Part shown: positions 12,635 to 24,185 of the stretch, piece after piece
Numbering within the stretch: the first letter of the stretch is position 1
Layout: every line of letters begins with the position of its first letter
DNA from: Sphagnum compactum
Lineage: Eukaryota > Bryophyta > Sphagnopsida > Sphagnales
Assembly (NCBI GenBank): GCA_965153455.1
Contig: OZ234495.1
Coordinates: 2,604,001-2,668,000 of the forward strand
Reading direction: 5' to 3'
Length of the DNA: 64,000 nucleotides
Made by a program: the position numbers and the translations under genes
The notes under the pieces: model-generated
What the model was told of the DNA's origin: nothing
Seen by the model: the letters and a program-made list of their open reading frames with translations, nothing else
The model's database searches: none

Positions 12635-13245
12635 GGGTGTTTGCACACTATGGTGACCTTATATGGACATCACAATGGCAATTTTTTATGTATTCCTTAG
12701 GTACAAGAAAATAAATAAAATAAGATCCATTGAACTAATTAAAAAAAGGACTCATTTATCTAAAGCTATCATAATCAACCTTTCAAAAATGAACAAATCA
12801 AATCAAAATCTTGGAAAGTGTAGTAATGAACTTTTGAATTTTGCCCACATTTCTTGTCACACCTGCAAAACTCATGGATATGAACTTTTATCTTACAATG
12901 TGTTAATTTTATGTGTTTGAAACTTTGGGACATTGAATGAATTATGTTTAAGAAACTAAATATCCATTGAATGAATGGAATGTGATTTTGATTTATTATG
13001 TTGTGAACTTTTTAAAATTCCAAAAATTGTAATTATTTAGAAATAATTTAAGCATTTAAAAATAATTTTTTTGAGATATTTTTAATATGTTTTATAGCAT
13101 CATGATTTGAAATTGGAAATGGTAAAAAATGTTATTCTCAATATCATCTAAATACTCATTTTTAAACTAGTTTTCAACTACACTAAAAAAAAACTTTGAA
13201 AAGGGATTCTAATCTGCCAAAATTGTGACACCCTAGTGTGTGTTT
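12635..13245 (+). repeat. Left terminal inverted repeat arm
   Basis: Pairs with 16738-17358 in inverted orientation. Shared segments include the outer GTTTGCACACTATGGTG, the Lys-rich middle around TTTTCATTTTTGAAAGGTTG in the complement, and the inner GACACCCTAGTGTG. Confidence 0.75.
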
Positions 13246-14747
13246 TTTCCCTTTTCCAAATGAGCTTAGTAGGATGGTGGTGTCCATATGCCGAAGTTGT
13301 TCATTGGAAATCACCCCAACATAGTTGGTGAGGTGCCAAACGCCTATATGAACTATTGTGTGAAAAATTGCCATTCATTAATTGATTTATTTGATATTAC
13401 AATTTTGAATTGGTATCATATTAGGAAGGGAACGAATGATTACCTACACTACTTGGAATGATAGTGAAAAAGTGGGATGGTTGGCCCAAAACTGCTAATT
13501 GTGAATGGCCATCATACCTCTTACGAAATGCGGTTGAATTATTCTAAGAATCTATTTGCTTCCATGCCATTTTTTTGTTCTACCCAACCAAACAACCATG
13601 TTATGTAATGATGAAAAAAATGAAAATTTATTGGGTTTGGATTTGGATTATTTGTCCACAACTCCTTTGGGCTTATTGAATTTGAACAAATGAGTTTTGT
13701 CAATGAATAATAAAATTTATGCTACATTTAGATCTAGCTAGTGTTGGTCTTCAACAAATGTTCAAGTTCTTTCAACAATTGAGAGCAATAACACTCTAGG
13801 GGTCTATTTAATTTTTAGATTAGGTTGTTGCAAGTAGGTGTACAAGTAGGTGATTGACTAAATTGGTTTATTGTGTCCATTAAAGGTTAATTATAAGAAT
13901 CATTGATTATTCACACAAGCAAACAAATGTTTTCTAACATGATTATATTAAGGAAGCTTGGTATATGAAAGATGTAAAGGGTCCCCCTTTCAATTGTGGT
14001 CACTTTTCTTAATTTCCTTTCAAAAAATGCAAATGTAACTCAATAAAACAATATTGGTGGGGTTGGGTATCTCTTGACCTCCATCCTTTATAGATCCAAT
14101 CCTTGTTCCTACTTTCAATATGTTATTTATTAAAATGGGTACATTAACAATGAAATATAACTAATGTTTAATTTACATGATTAAAATCATGTTTAATTCC
14201 AAATTTCCATGAATGTTTAATACATTTATACCTTAATATTTATAATATAATAATGTAACATGTGAATAAGTTTGAAAATTATCCAACAAATATACAATAT
14301 CCAAAATCATTTTTTAAGCATTGTAACCAATTCTTGGTTTATTATTTCATCACTATTTCAACAAGGTAAAAGCATGTTAATAGGAACCACCACTTCTTGA
14401 ATCACATTGTGACAATTTTTTTTGCGTTATTTCATTTTCTTTAGACTCTGTTTAAACCATGCTTAGACTTTTTTTAAACATTGTTTCATTATGTTTTTTA
14501 AACAAAAATAAAAAAAATAAGAACATTGGTTATGGGCTTTAAAATGTGTCGAAAGATATTTTATTTTTATTGAATTACTTATTTTGATGTTAAATTGATA
14601 CATTGCTACATGCACACAAGTAAATGATTTCTATTGCAATTGTTGGCATTTTTAGTGACAAATCTCTAAGATCTTTCAAGCATGTTCACTCCTGCACTAG
14701 CATGATATTATATTACGCAGTTGAAATGTATGTTTGTCTATTTCTCA

Positions 14748-14893
14748 GATGACTGCCAAGCATGGCATTATCCATGAATTTCACTCACATGCCAATTGGG
14801 ACTTAAAGCAACCGGTTCATGATTTTTATAGTCGTTGGGTGGGACACATGGCTATTTATGGAGGTGGGGTTCAAACATTCGACTTCATAGGAG
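14748..14893 (+). other. Exon-like segment inside the inverted-repeat element
   Basis: Open frame flanked by a potential acceptor (TTTCTCAG) and donor (GGAG|GTAATT), reading MTAKHGIIHEFHSHANWDLK and then PVHDFYSRWVGHMAIYGGGV. The boundaries and codon content look like a real exon, which is what a gene fragment captured by a Pack-MULE would look like. I do not recognise the protein. Confidence 0.3.
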
Positions 14894-16528
14894 GTAATTC
14901 TAACCTTTCTCTTAGAATCACATCATTTTTGAATAATAAAGCCTTGCTAAGATATTACAATCTTTAAGAGTTTTCCTCTTCTTGCCACCAAAATCTATTT
15001 TGTCATATGTAGTTTTGTTTTCAAGGAATGGGAAATTAAAACAACAAAATATGAATAAACCAATCTTTGCAAACATATGAAACATACCAAATTGTGCAAA
15101 TTGACTTAACAATGTACTTGCATTTGCAATCCTTTCAATCATGTTCTGCTCTTGACACATCACATACCAGGTAACTAACTTGTGGAAAATCAAAAGAGGA
15201 TTTTGAAATCTACACTCCTGAGTCAAAATTCCAAATTATTTTGTCCCATTTTGAAATGAACCAAATTGTTGTTGGAAGAACACAACTTTTGGCTTTGATA
15301 ATAGTTGAAGGATGAAAGCACATTAGGGTGGAACAAAAATGGCACATCATGACAGTTCATTTTAGTCCATTATGAAATAAAATACACTAAGAAGGTATGA
15401 CAAAAATAGGTAAAAACATGATACTTTGAATCAAATGGGCCATGTAGCAAGGTGTTATAAGATAATTTTCCATAAGGATTTAAACCGTTTTAGCTTATTC
15501 TGAGATAATCTTATACTTGAATATGAGCATCTAAATCATTATTTTCAACAAACAAAGGACTTCCTTCAGAAGTTTCATACTTGATATACATCTCAAAATT
15601 TAATCATCAATTTTTTTCAAATTGTCTTATTTAATATCAAATTTTCACAATATTATATTACCATTGAGTCATTTATTCATAAAGGACATTATATCAAAGT
15701 GTATTGAGTCCATTTAATTTATCCTTGACTGAATAGGTTTTTTGTACAACTTTAAAAATCCATAACAAATTCAATACCAAGAAATTAACCATGAAATTTT
15801 AACATAATGTTTTGATGTATGAGTTTATTATTATCATGAATCCCATTTCATCATTTACACATATCAATTTTAATAAACTATTGAAAAATTTTAAATTGTG
15901 AAAATGGATTCCCAGATCTAAAACCTAAACCTAAATTGAACCTTAAACCTTAAACCCTAGACATCCAAAGTGTACCACATAGATGTGCTTTCACCCTGAA
16001 GATGCCATAAACTCTTGTAAGAACTTAAGTCTACACAAATTTTCTTCACTTGACTATTTCAAGAAGTTTTGTTGCTTGAGCAAAACTGCCAACAATCCAT
16101 GAGAGATTCATTTTGAAAAGGCTTAAAGAGAGCTACCTATTTTTGTTGGAACACGTGTAGATGAAGATGCAACTACTACCCCTTTATGGGGACATTGTAA
16201 CAACAAAAATAGGTATAACCATAATGTCATATATAACCAACAAATGGCCCTTTCCCTTGAAATATGAAATCACATCAAAATCTAAGCTCATGAAATGCAA
16301 ACTTGCATGAAATGAAAGTACAAATTCAAGCTTTATGTAAATCATCTGTGCATCTTCTTATAAAAGTTGATCATGGAAAACCATTTCAAATTATATCATT
16401 GTGTCTCCTCAATCCATCCCCTCTCAATTTCAGTGATTATATTGTTTTGCATGAAGCACTTCACAATTGTACATCACTAGGTTGTCCAATAATAATGTGC
16501 TTCACTGGGTATGTCACAAAAGCAGAGG

Positions 16529-16729
16529 TTAGTTGGCAGTAGGTGCTCCATTAGCAACTGTAAAAGAAGAAGTGGTGTTTACTTTTGCATCATTTCTTCC
16601 TGATACACAAGGTCTTTCTTCTACCAACAATGTTTGTTCTCGCTTAGTTTTGCTTCGTAACTTATTTCCAACTCTCCATGCACTTGGTTGTGTTGCTTGT
16701 GGCCTAGGTCTCTTTGCACCATTCCCCAC
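16529..16729 (-). other. Basic open frame next to the right arm
   Basis: A 66-codon frame on the minus strand, rich in Arg/Lys (for example KRPRPQATQPSAWRVGNKLR). It lies just inside the right inverted repeat. GC content is above its surroundings. No family recognised; it could be a remnant of a captured or element-encoded protein. Confidence 0.2.
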
Positions 16730-16737
16730 TTGAACAA

Positions 16738-17358
16738 AAGCACACTAGGGTGTCACAATTTTGACAGATTAAAATCCCTTTTCAAAGTCATTTTCTAGTG
16801 TAGTTGAAAGCTGATTTAAAATATGAATATTTAAATGATATTGAATTTTTTTTTTTCCATTTCCAATTTCAAATCATGATACCAAAAGACATACAAAAAA
16901 TATCACAAAAGAAATTATTTTTAAATAATTATTTTTAAATGCTTAAAAAAACTTTTAAAATAATTACAATTTTTTGAATTTTAAAAAGTCCGTAACATAA
17001 TAAATTAAAATCACATTCCATTCATTCAATGGATCATTAGTTTTTTAAACATAATTCATCCAATATTCCAAAGTTTCAAATATATAAGATTAACACATTG
17101 TAAAATAAAAATCCATATCCATGAGTTTTGCAAGTGTGACAAAAATGTGGGAAAAATTCAAAAGTTCATTACTTATTGACTATCCACGAATTTGATTTGA
17201 TTTTTTCATTTTTGAAAGGTTGATTAGGATATCTTTAAATAAGTGAATCTTTTTATTATTATTTCAACGGATCTTATTTTATTTATTTTCTTGTAAGGAA
17301 TACATAAAAAATTACCACTATGATGTCCATATAAGGGCACCATAGTGTGCAAACACCC
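16738..17358 (-). repeat. Right terminal inverted repeat arm
   Basis: Reverse complement, with divergence, of 12635-13245. The outermost ~38 bp match at all but one position or so. Confidence 0.75.
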
Positions 17359-19599
17359 ACTTGTCTATTACTACGGCTTGCTTTTTCACTTCTATCACTT
17401 GCTCCTAAATTCTCAATTTCCTCCAAGGTTTGCCCTAGTGAGTCTATGGCACCAAAATTTATTACAACAGTAGTAGCAACATTACTTTTGCATGTGTCTT
17501 TTCATACATAATAATGAAAGATATGTATTTTCATATCTAAAAAAATTAGGGCGCACAAATATACATGGTTTCAAGCCATAGACTTTGGATAAATCTAGAG
17601 AATATTTTAATTATTATGGTAAATTCAGTAAATGAGATTTACTAGTTGTACACGTAAAAACGTTTGAAGATTACATTCATTGTTTTAGGACATTTTTATT
17701 GATTTATTTGAAAGGTGGGTAGGTGTAAATTATTTTCATTAATTTAGGAAAATATTTGGATATTATTCGGAAAGGTGAGTTGATAGGTTGATTCTGAATA
17801 TAAATGTGAAAAAATATAAAATACTAAAGCTGAATTTATTTTTTAAAAGATGAGGAAGATCAATATGTGATAAGAAACCTCTTGGGGGTTGGGCCCATTC
17901 TCTTAACATTTGTTTAAAATGAGCTTGGATGGGAAATTCTATCATGATGTCATGGGGTTTTGAAATAAACTTGAAAAAAATTGGAGATCAAAATGTATTT
18001 AAAAAATGTGTAAAAATATAAGATTTATATGTGCTCCAAGGAAAATAAATTTTATTTATGTGATTTATATATATATATAAACAATTGTTCCTTTCTAGAA
18101 TTTGGTTTTGCATTTGAGTTATACCTTATTACAATTAGGGTTTTTTGTTTTCCTTTGCAAATGGTCACTAAATGATAGTTACAATAATGGAAAAGAAAAA
18201 TAGCAGCAATAATGATGGACAAAAGTTCAATATGACAATGAAAGTAGTTTACACCTTATTGTACAAAATATAGCAAAGCTAAAAGGATGAATGAAATGAT
18301 AACTAGCTTTGTCCTAGATCAATTATTTTCATAAACATTTGTAATGTTTTTCAAGGTTTTTATTTTATGTTTCTAGATGATAGTTATACCTAACAATAAA
18401 GAATATATAATACACATTTTTTCTTATATTTTATGTGTTTTTATATTTGACAACCCTTCTCTAATGTGTATTTAAAATTGTCAAGTCCATGACTTTTACA
18501 AATATCAAAATTCATTCACCTAAAATCATTGATGCCCTTTTGTTTTTCATCAAACATGTGCAAATTGCAAAGATTTTTTTTTTAATAAGCTATGTGGTAG
18601 ATGCCTCATGTCATTGTGGCTTCATATGAAGATATTGTGAAAACTTGGTCCATCGTCATTTTAAGTCCTCATCATATCACAATCAATCTATTGTATGTAA
18701 TACTTTCATGGATGATGTTTCATGTATTGTCATACACGAATAAAAAAAAGGTTTCATTAGACAAAATTCGGATGTAGATAATACATATGCAATATCTTCA
18801 CTTGTCGTTAATGACATCATGACCTTGGTGGGTAGGTAGGTCTAAAAGGAGCTAAAATAAATATCAACGTTATGCATATTGCAATACCTTCACTTGTCAC
18901 CAACAATATCAAAACCATGTTGGGTCTTTTAAATAGGTAGGTAGATCAAAAGTAGGTCAATAACTCAAAAAGTAAGTTAAGTTGGCAAGTATGTCAATTC
19001 ATAGGTAGAGGCAAGGTAGTAGGTGGGTGAGTGGGTGTGGTTGAATTTGAAAAAATAGGAAAAAAAGAAGAAGAAGGTTTCTAAGGAAGGGCAAGGTTAA
19101 GCCAAAAATAAAATAAAATCGAATTGTGTTAACATGTAATTAGCACCAAAATAGGGACCAACAAAAATCAATGGCCATCCAACCACATACATCACCAACA
19201 AATGCAATCATGGGAGCTGGTTCACTTTGGCCAAATACCCCATATCATTAACTCTTCAAAGAACAACACAAGCAAAAAGAAATTATACAAAAAAATTGGA
19301 AAGGTTTGTCATTGTGATCACTTGAACATCTTCAAGGCCAAACTCAAGTTTAATTTGCACCTCCCATTCACCACAACTAGGTAGGTGGTAGGCACACAAT
19401 GCAAGTTTTCACAACATCCCCACCAAAGTTTTGAGGTGTTTCATTACTCATCCACCTACCATTCTACTACAATCAATAAATTTCAGCTTTAAGATTTTGA
19501 TGGAGACTTGTAGAATATTGTCAATTGGCTTTTTTGTCATAGCCACTAACCATTCACCACACTTGTCGGATCTTGTCAAGTTCACCAAGACTTAGTGAC
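17359..19599. other. AT-rich intergenic sequence
   Basis: No supported gene. A short (TA)n-like tract occurs near 18068-18079, and repeated GGTAGGTAGGT words occur around 18830-19030. Confidence 0.45.
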
Positions 19600-20200
19600 C
19601 TTTACACAAAGAGCACAACATGAAGGAATGCGTGCCAACAACAGTGTGTGATTATTGCGACGGACATGCTTCTTTCTTTATCAATAAGATTTTTTCCCCT
19701 TTTTTTATGTGTTTAATGAATTTTTAAATTTGGGAAAACAAGTAGTAATCAATCCTTAAACATTAGTGAACATGGCTTATATATTTATTTGTTTTTAAAA
19801 ACCTATGTGGGAGACAGGTTATAGTGAAAGTTGTCACTGTGTATCAAAACACTGATGAAGTTGACTATGATTACGCCTACTAAAAATTTGTGGATTTTCA
19901 AGGTGCATGTTGGCAAGTAATTTTCACAACGGCCTAAAGGCTATGCTTCACATTCATGCCATTGTGGAGGAGTGTCAAATCATGGGTCTTCTTCATCAAA
20001 TTGATCCCAAGATTAAGAAATTTATCAAGAAGAAAATCTTATTTGTCAAGAGTGGGGTTATTGTGGTTGTTTGCATCCAGGTATGTATATGTCATGATCA
20101 ACAATGGAGGTGGTTGACCAGTGCGTTTTTGTGAACATCTCCACCCACCAAACTAGCTGGACTTCAAAAGCTTGGACACTTTACACTTCGTGATTATCAT
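19600..20200 (+). pseudogene. Decayed eRF3/HBS1-type GTPase fragment (translation termination factor)
   Basis: Three separated segments match the C-terminal half of eRF3 in order. Near 19620 MKECVPTTVCDYCDGHASFF recalls the segment after the G domain. At 19819-19880 VIVKVVTVYQNTDEVDYD recalls beta-barrel domain 2. At 19931-20080 AMLHIHAIVEECQIM and IKKKILFVKSG match the conserved LHIH-VVEE and KKK-LFVKSG stretches of domain 3, ending at a donor CAG|GTATGT. Near 20162-20195 LQKLGHFTLRD matches the following PQLGRFTLR motif. There is an in-frame stop after DEVDYDYAY, and the GTPase G motifs are not found upstream, so this is a broken or captured fragment. Family assignment rests on remembered motifs. 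Confidence 0.55.
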
Positions 20201-21325
20201 GTTTACAGTTCATGGTTCATACCCAAATACCACTTGCAAATTTCTTTAAAACTCATTAGCATGATGAATGACCTTCACCCAAAACACACAATCAGAACAA
20301 TGCCACAATAGAAATCCCACAAACCCCAAGCTTTCGTATTTAGATTGCATATACCTAATTCACCCAAAGAGCATAACAATAGAACTCATCAACGTCCTCC
20401 TCACACATACCCAACAAACTCAGCCCACCTACCTATTTGAAAGGATTTCAATCTTTCAAAAGTTATCAATTCAAAAACTACTTCAAAAAGATTTTCAGGT
20501 TGGACCAAGGTTATATTCAAAACATCAATGGTAGATTAAATTACCGCTACAAAACCCAGTTCCAATTTCACAAGACTGCCTATCAAATTACTACAAATCC
20601 TAAGTTGGAAATTTTGAAGAAGCTGACGAAGAAGAGAGAGCACATGAAGAGTGACATTTAGGGTTCCCTGATCATTCTAACTGAGAGCTGAAAGAAATGT
20701 CTGCTTTTAGGGTTTCAATTGAAATCCTACAAAAAAAGAGATGAGAGAGACACACAATCAGAGAGATATCAGAGAGAGAATGGTGGCATTGGAAGGAAGA
20801 TCTTCACTTTGAGGAGACAATTTTGCAAGAAAAAAATCATGGAGAGATTCTGCTGGAAGAGACAAAATTTCCTCGTGCAAGATCTTGCAATTCTACCATG
20901 TTTGTGAGGTTTTAAAGGAATGCAAAGCATGGAAGAACAGACAGAACTGCAAACAGAAGAAGACAACAAAACACATTGCAAAAAGGGTACCTGTAGAGTT
21001 TCATGATAATCTGATGAAGAAAATCTGCCCAGACTTACCATATTTGTAATAGGATTTTTCCACTATCCAGTATCGCTTACATGTTCAAATTTCTTGAGAT
21101 AGATATTACTGACAAAGAAATGCATATGTAAAGAAAATCTCTGGCGTTCAGGAGAGAATTCCAGGACTCGAGGAAGAAGAGGATTGAACTATTACCAATT
21201 TTCTACAGATTTACATCAGATTGCACTTTGACACAAATGTGCATCAGAAACATTTGCCCACAGAAGAAGGTCTTCAGGTTTTGGGACAATCCAAGGCAAG
21301 AAGAAAAAGCACCAGTGCAGAAGAT
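20201..21325. other. Intergenic, downstream of the OEP7-like gene
   Basis: No coding region I can support. The 3' end of the minus-strand OEP7-like transcript should lie in the upper part of this stretch. The 20700-20850 part is GA-rich. Confidence 0.4.
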
Positions 21326-21595
21326 TCAGCTTTCGCCCTTAAAGGCTTTCTTGGCGAACTTCTTGGGACTATTATCTGGGAACGCCGCGGGCTCCTCCTC
21401 CTCCTGCTCGGCGGCTCTGGATGGAACTTCCACATAAGGAGTGGCAATTTCATCGTCAGGATCATAGTCAGGATCCAGCGACCTGTTAAGTGCAGAGCGG
21501 CCAGTCTCCAAGCACGGCTTACAAGCCACTTCCATCGCACCCCAACCCAACAGTATAGCTACGACCAAGATCACAGCCGTTTCCACTCCCCCCAT
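21326..21595 (-). CDS. Chloroplast outer-envelope signal-anchored protein, OEP7-like
   Basis: Intact 89-codon single-exon frame. Residues ~4-20 form one hydrophobic span (ETAVILVVAILLGWGAMEVA), followed directly by KPCLETGR and then a D-P-D-Y-D-P-D-D acidic motif. This order (GW-A-E-A-KP-L—R—DPD-DPDD) is the signature of the OEP7/OEP14 family, tiny signal-anchored proteins of the plastid outer envelope whose single span acts as targeting signal. The tail is longer than in classic OEP7 (about 64 residues) and carries an E-E-E-E-P stretch and a basic end (KKFAKKAFKG). The start is the first Met, preceded in the gene's sense by a GGAA-repeat leader (21600-21660). The exact molecular role of the family is poorly defined. 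Confidence 0.8.
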   Translation of the reverse strand: MGGVETAVILVVAILLGWGAMEVACKPCLETGRSALNRSLDPDYDPDDEIATPYVEVPSRAAEQEEEEPAAFPDNSPKKFAKKAFKGES

Positions 21596-21599
21596 TTGA

Positions 21600-21660
21600 A
21601 ACTCTCCACTAGATTTCTCCTCCTTCCTTCCTTCCTTCCGCTTCTCCTCACATCACACCC
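21600..21660 (-). promoter_or_regulatory. GA-rich leader of the OEP7-like gene
   Basis: Just upstream of the start codon, the gene-sense strand reads (GGAA)n/(GGAG)n; on the plus strand this is CTTCCTTCCTTCC. GA-rich 5' leaders are common in plants. Confidence 0.45.
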
Positions 21661-21934
21661 TCCTCCACCAATGAAGAATCCACCAACCCACGGACTCTTT
21701 GCAATGAAGTTCCGGGACTGAATCCGAGATGGGTCCTTAGATGGGTCGTTCGCAACAAATTGCTACTACTTCTCCAATTGCAAGTCAAATTTCTGTTCTA
21801 GATCTTGCTCCATCCCCAAACTTTCCAACCACTGCAAATCTTCGACAGCCGCAATGCTGCACTGGCTGGAACCACGATCGTGGTTCGTGCTGCTGTCTCT
21901 TGCCCTTCCGTCTATGATCTTCTGGTTGCTTTGC

Positions 21935-22100
21935 TAGTAGCCCAGTGGCTAGGACACTTGGCAAGCAGCCAAGCGGTTGCGAGTTCAAATCACCAAAACC
22001 ACCAGCTTTTAGGTAACTGTCACCCCAGCTTTTTACACCACCACCACCAACATCCAGTAGGATGGACAGAAAACACTTTTTCATTCAGTTTCGCCAGGAA
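21935..22100 (+). mobile_element. tRNA-derived SINE or tRNA relic
   Basis: TAGCCCAGTGGCTAGGA at ~21938 matches the internal A box of tRNA promoters (TRGCNNAGTGG), and GAGTTCAAATCA at ~21981 matches the B box (GGTTCGAATCC). The spacing of ~43 bp is right for a pol III promoter. The sequence does not fold into a full tRNA by eye, and non-tRNA sequence follows, so a plant SINE head is the better reading. Element ends are not defined. Confidence 0.5.
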
Positions 22101-23502
22101 ATATTTGGTGTCCACACACCATCCATCCTGAACACCATCCATCCTCCATGGGGGTGCTCATGGGTGCTGGTTCACTCTGGACATAAACACCTGATAAGCC
22201 AGATCTGGCTTTTCTTGGAATTTTTAATCTTTGCAGCACAAACACTTGGGCCAGGTTGAGGATGGTTGTACAATGTAAGCACCAAATGGTATCTATCCCC
22301 GCAAGTCCATGTCAACTTAGTGTGTGGGGTTGATGAATATTAAAGCATGCAGCAACCTCTCACAGTGGAAGGTGTGCCAGAAGGCAACAAGGAGCCAATC
22401 AGATGGACAATATCAATATGGGTTCCAGCCATATTTTGTGGGTAGCACTCATATAACTTCCAGCTGCAATGTAAGTGAATTTCTGAAACCTGCTGGCACT
22501 CTCATTCACATACTGCAGTGTATCATCATTGCTTCTACTTCCATTTCTGTGTGAGTAACCTGAGGAAGGGAGTTTCACCTTGTAGAGTAGAGCTATATGA
22601 CAAAGACAACCTGTTACTACTGTTTGACTTCAGCGATTGCAGGACCAAAAGGTGGCAAAACAATTTGTTGTCCATGTCCTTTTGATTTGCATTACACTTA
22701 AGAGGTGAAAAGTTAGCAGGAAAGTGAGACACATGTACAAAATGAGCATGGAAAGTTGTGAATGTGTCCATTTCCATCATGAATTGCATGACATTTCCAG
22801 ATTCAGAGTCTGTGGTTGCTTAGAACATCATCAAGACCCCAGTTCTGGACCTTCCCAAACACCCATATATCACCCAGTCCCAGTACATCAGAGGAAATAA
22901 CCATGTGAGAAGAGGAGTCTCAGACAGAGGAACAATTCAAGGTGAAGGTTTGTACCTTGTACCTAGCACCCATACCCTGTCAGTCAAGGAGCGATTTTTA
23001 CACAGAAGTCATGTCCATACAGAGTAAGAATGAACAGCAGAAGGGATAGTGAAGCTGCTGCACAAAGCTGCCATGAAGATGGAAAGAAATCTTATATAAA
23101 CAAGCAAAAGAAAGAAATATTTGATGAAAGATACATAGAAAAACATACATGACCTGGAAAGATATATTGATGTTGGACAATGAGACTTTACTCCATAACT
23201 CCTCCTAGTTCAAAAATGCAATACAAACAAGCTCAAATGCTCACAGCACATTTGTAAAATGCCTTTTGATAGGGTCTTGGAACTCACAGGCTGCATAAGA
23301 AAATGTCACACAGCCCAGAATGAAATCACTGGCCAGTAGTAACAGAAAACCTCAAATGTTGGAAGTCTTTTTTCAGGTTTACAGACCTTCGTAGAAAAAG
23401 AAGAAGAAGACTCCTTAGGTTTTCTCCTCCTCCTTGCTTGCCATGGACAAAATACCATCCACGCCCATGTTTTGTTGGCCATCATCAGAGCACTTGGTTC
23501 AG
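22101..23502. other. Intergenic between OEP7-like and OST4 genes
   Basis: Apart from the presumed 3'UTR of OST4 at its upper end, I see no gene here. Confidence 0.4.
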
Positions 23503-23616
23503 TTAATGCACCTCATACTTGGGGTCTGCTACCACATAATGGTATGCAACAACCAACACAAAGATGCATATCCCCAAGAAATTTGCAAAAAACCCTAGAT
23601 CTGTATCATCAATCAT
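23503..23616 (-). CDS. OST4: Oligosaccharyltransferase subunit 4 (OST4)
   Basis: A 37-codon protein beginning [20 protein letters not shown] and ending [16 protein letters not shown]4 is a single-span ER membrane mini-protein that stabilises the catalytic STT3 subunit in the oligosaccharyltransferase complex, which transfers the glycan to Asn of nascent proteins. Length and the near-invariant [10 protein letters not shown] and ADPKYE motifs match the plant family very closely. The reading frame is open further upstream (to 23697), but a splice acceptor TGCAG sits immediately before this ATG, and the family starts at MIDD, so this Met is the start. The 5' leader exon lies at ~24013-24165, giving a 396 bp intron whose last bases abut the start codon. 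Confidence 0.93.
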   Translation of the reverse strand: MIDDTDLGFFANFLGICIFVLVVAYHYVVADPKYEVH

Positions 23617-24012
23617 CTGCAGCATCACACAAACACACACAAACCACAACTGAAATTTGTTTTTTTGGCAGAAGATTAGCTGCCAAATAAAAACCACGAT
23701 AAGATATAAGATACAGCTAAGTCCTCAATAGAAAGAATGACAAAGCTCATCTGCCAAATGGTTTTGCACTCAAAGTCTCATCAGCCTTTTTGTCAGGCTC
23801 ATGAATCAGTCTCATCTGCCTTCTGTAGATGCACCATTCATAAACCAAAGACACCACCACCAACCAGAGGTTCCACACAACCATAGACCATGAGAAAAAT
23901 GCAGATCACACGACGCAAGACGGATTGTTTCAAAGCTAAAAGAACAAGTGAAGGAAACGAAAAGGAAGGGGAGGGGGGGGGGGGGGGAAACAGCAGACAG
24001 AGAATCACATAC
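23617..24012 (-). other. Intron in the 5'UTR of OST4
   Basis: Donor AAG|GTATGTG at 24013/24012 and acceptor GCTGCAG at 23617 (minus strand). The intron contains a run of 15 G on the plus strand (23973-23987). Confidence 0.65.
23973..23987. repeat. Poly-G run of 15
   Basis: Fifteen consecutive G on the plus strand inside the OST4 leader intron. Confidence 0.95.
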
Positions 24013-24185
24013 CTTGCCGGATTGTAGATCGAACCAAGGAACACGAACCAGTTGTAAAATGAGAGAGAAGAGCTTCCGATCTGCCTTCGCCAACAAAAGC
24101 TTCGAAAAGAAGCTTTTCTCTCTTCGACAATCTCTCCTGCACACACACACGCTCCTGCGCTAGTCCCCCAAACCCTAATTAGTAG
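24013..24185 (-). promoter_or_regulatory. OST4 leader exon and upstream telobox
   Basis: The leader exon is GA/CT-rich with a short (CA)n. AAACCCTAA at ~24169-24177 is a telobox, an element common near start sites of plant housekeeping and translation-related genes. Short ATG-started frames in the leader run into the donor and would form upstream ORFs if used. Confidence 0.45.

Larger units (their letters stand above)
12635..17358. mobile_element. 4.7 kb element with ~0.6 kb terminal inverted repeats
   Basis: The left end at 12635 reads GGGTGTTTGCACACTATGG and the right end at 17358 is its reverse complement (CCATAGTGTGCAAACACCC). The match continues inward for about 600 bp with moderate divergence: left arm 12635 to ~13245, right arm ~16738 to 17358, meeting at the shared word GTGACACCCTAGTGTG (left) and its complement (right). 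Long TIRs of this size are typical of Mutator-like elements, but I see no transposase and cannot identify a convincing target-site duplication, so the superfamily is unassigned. The interior is AT-rich and holds an exon-like segment at 14748-14893. Likely a non-autonomous, old copy. Confidence 0.75.
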
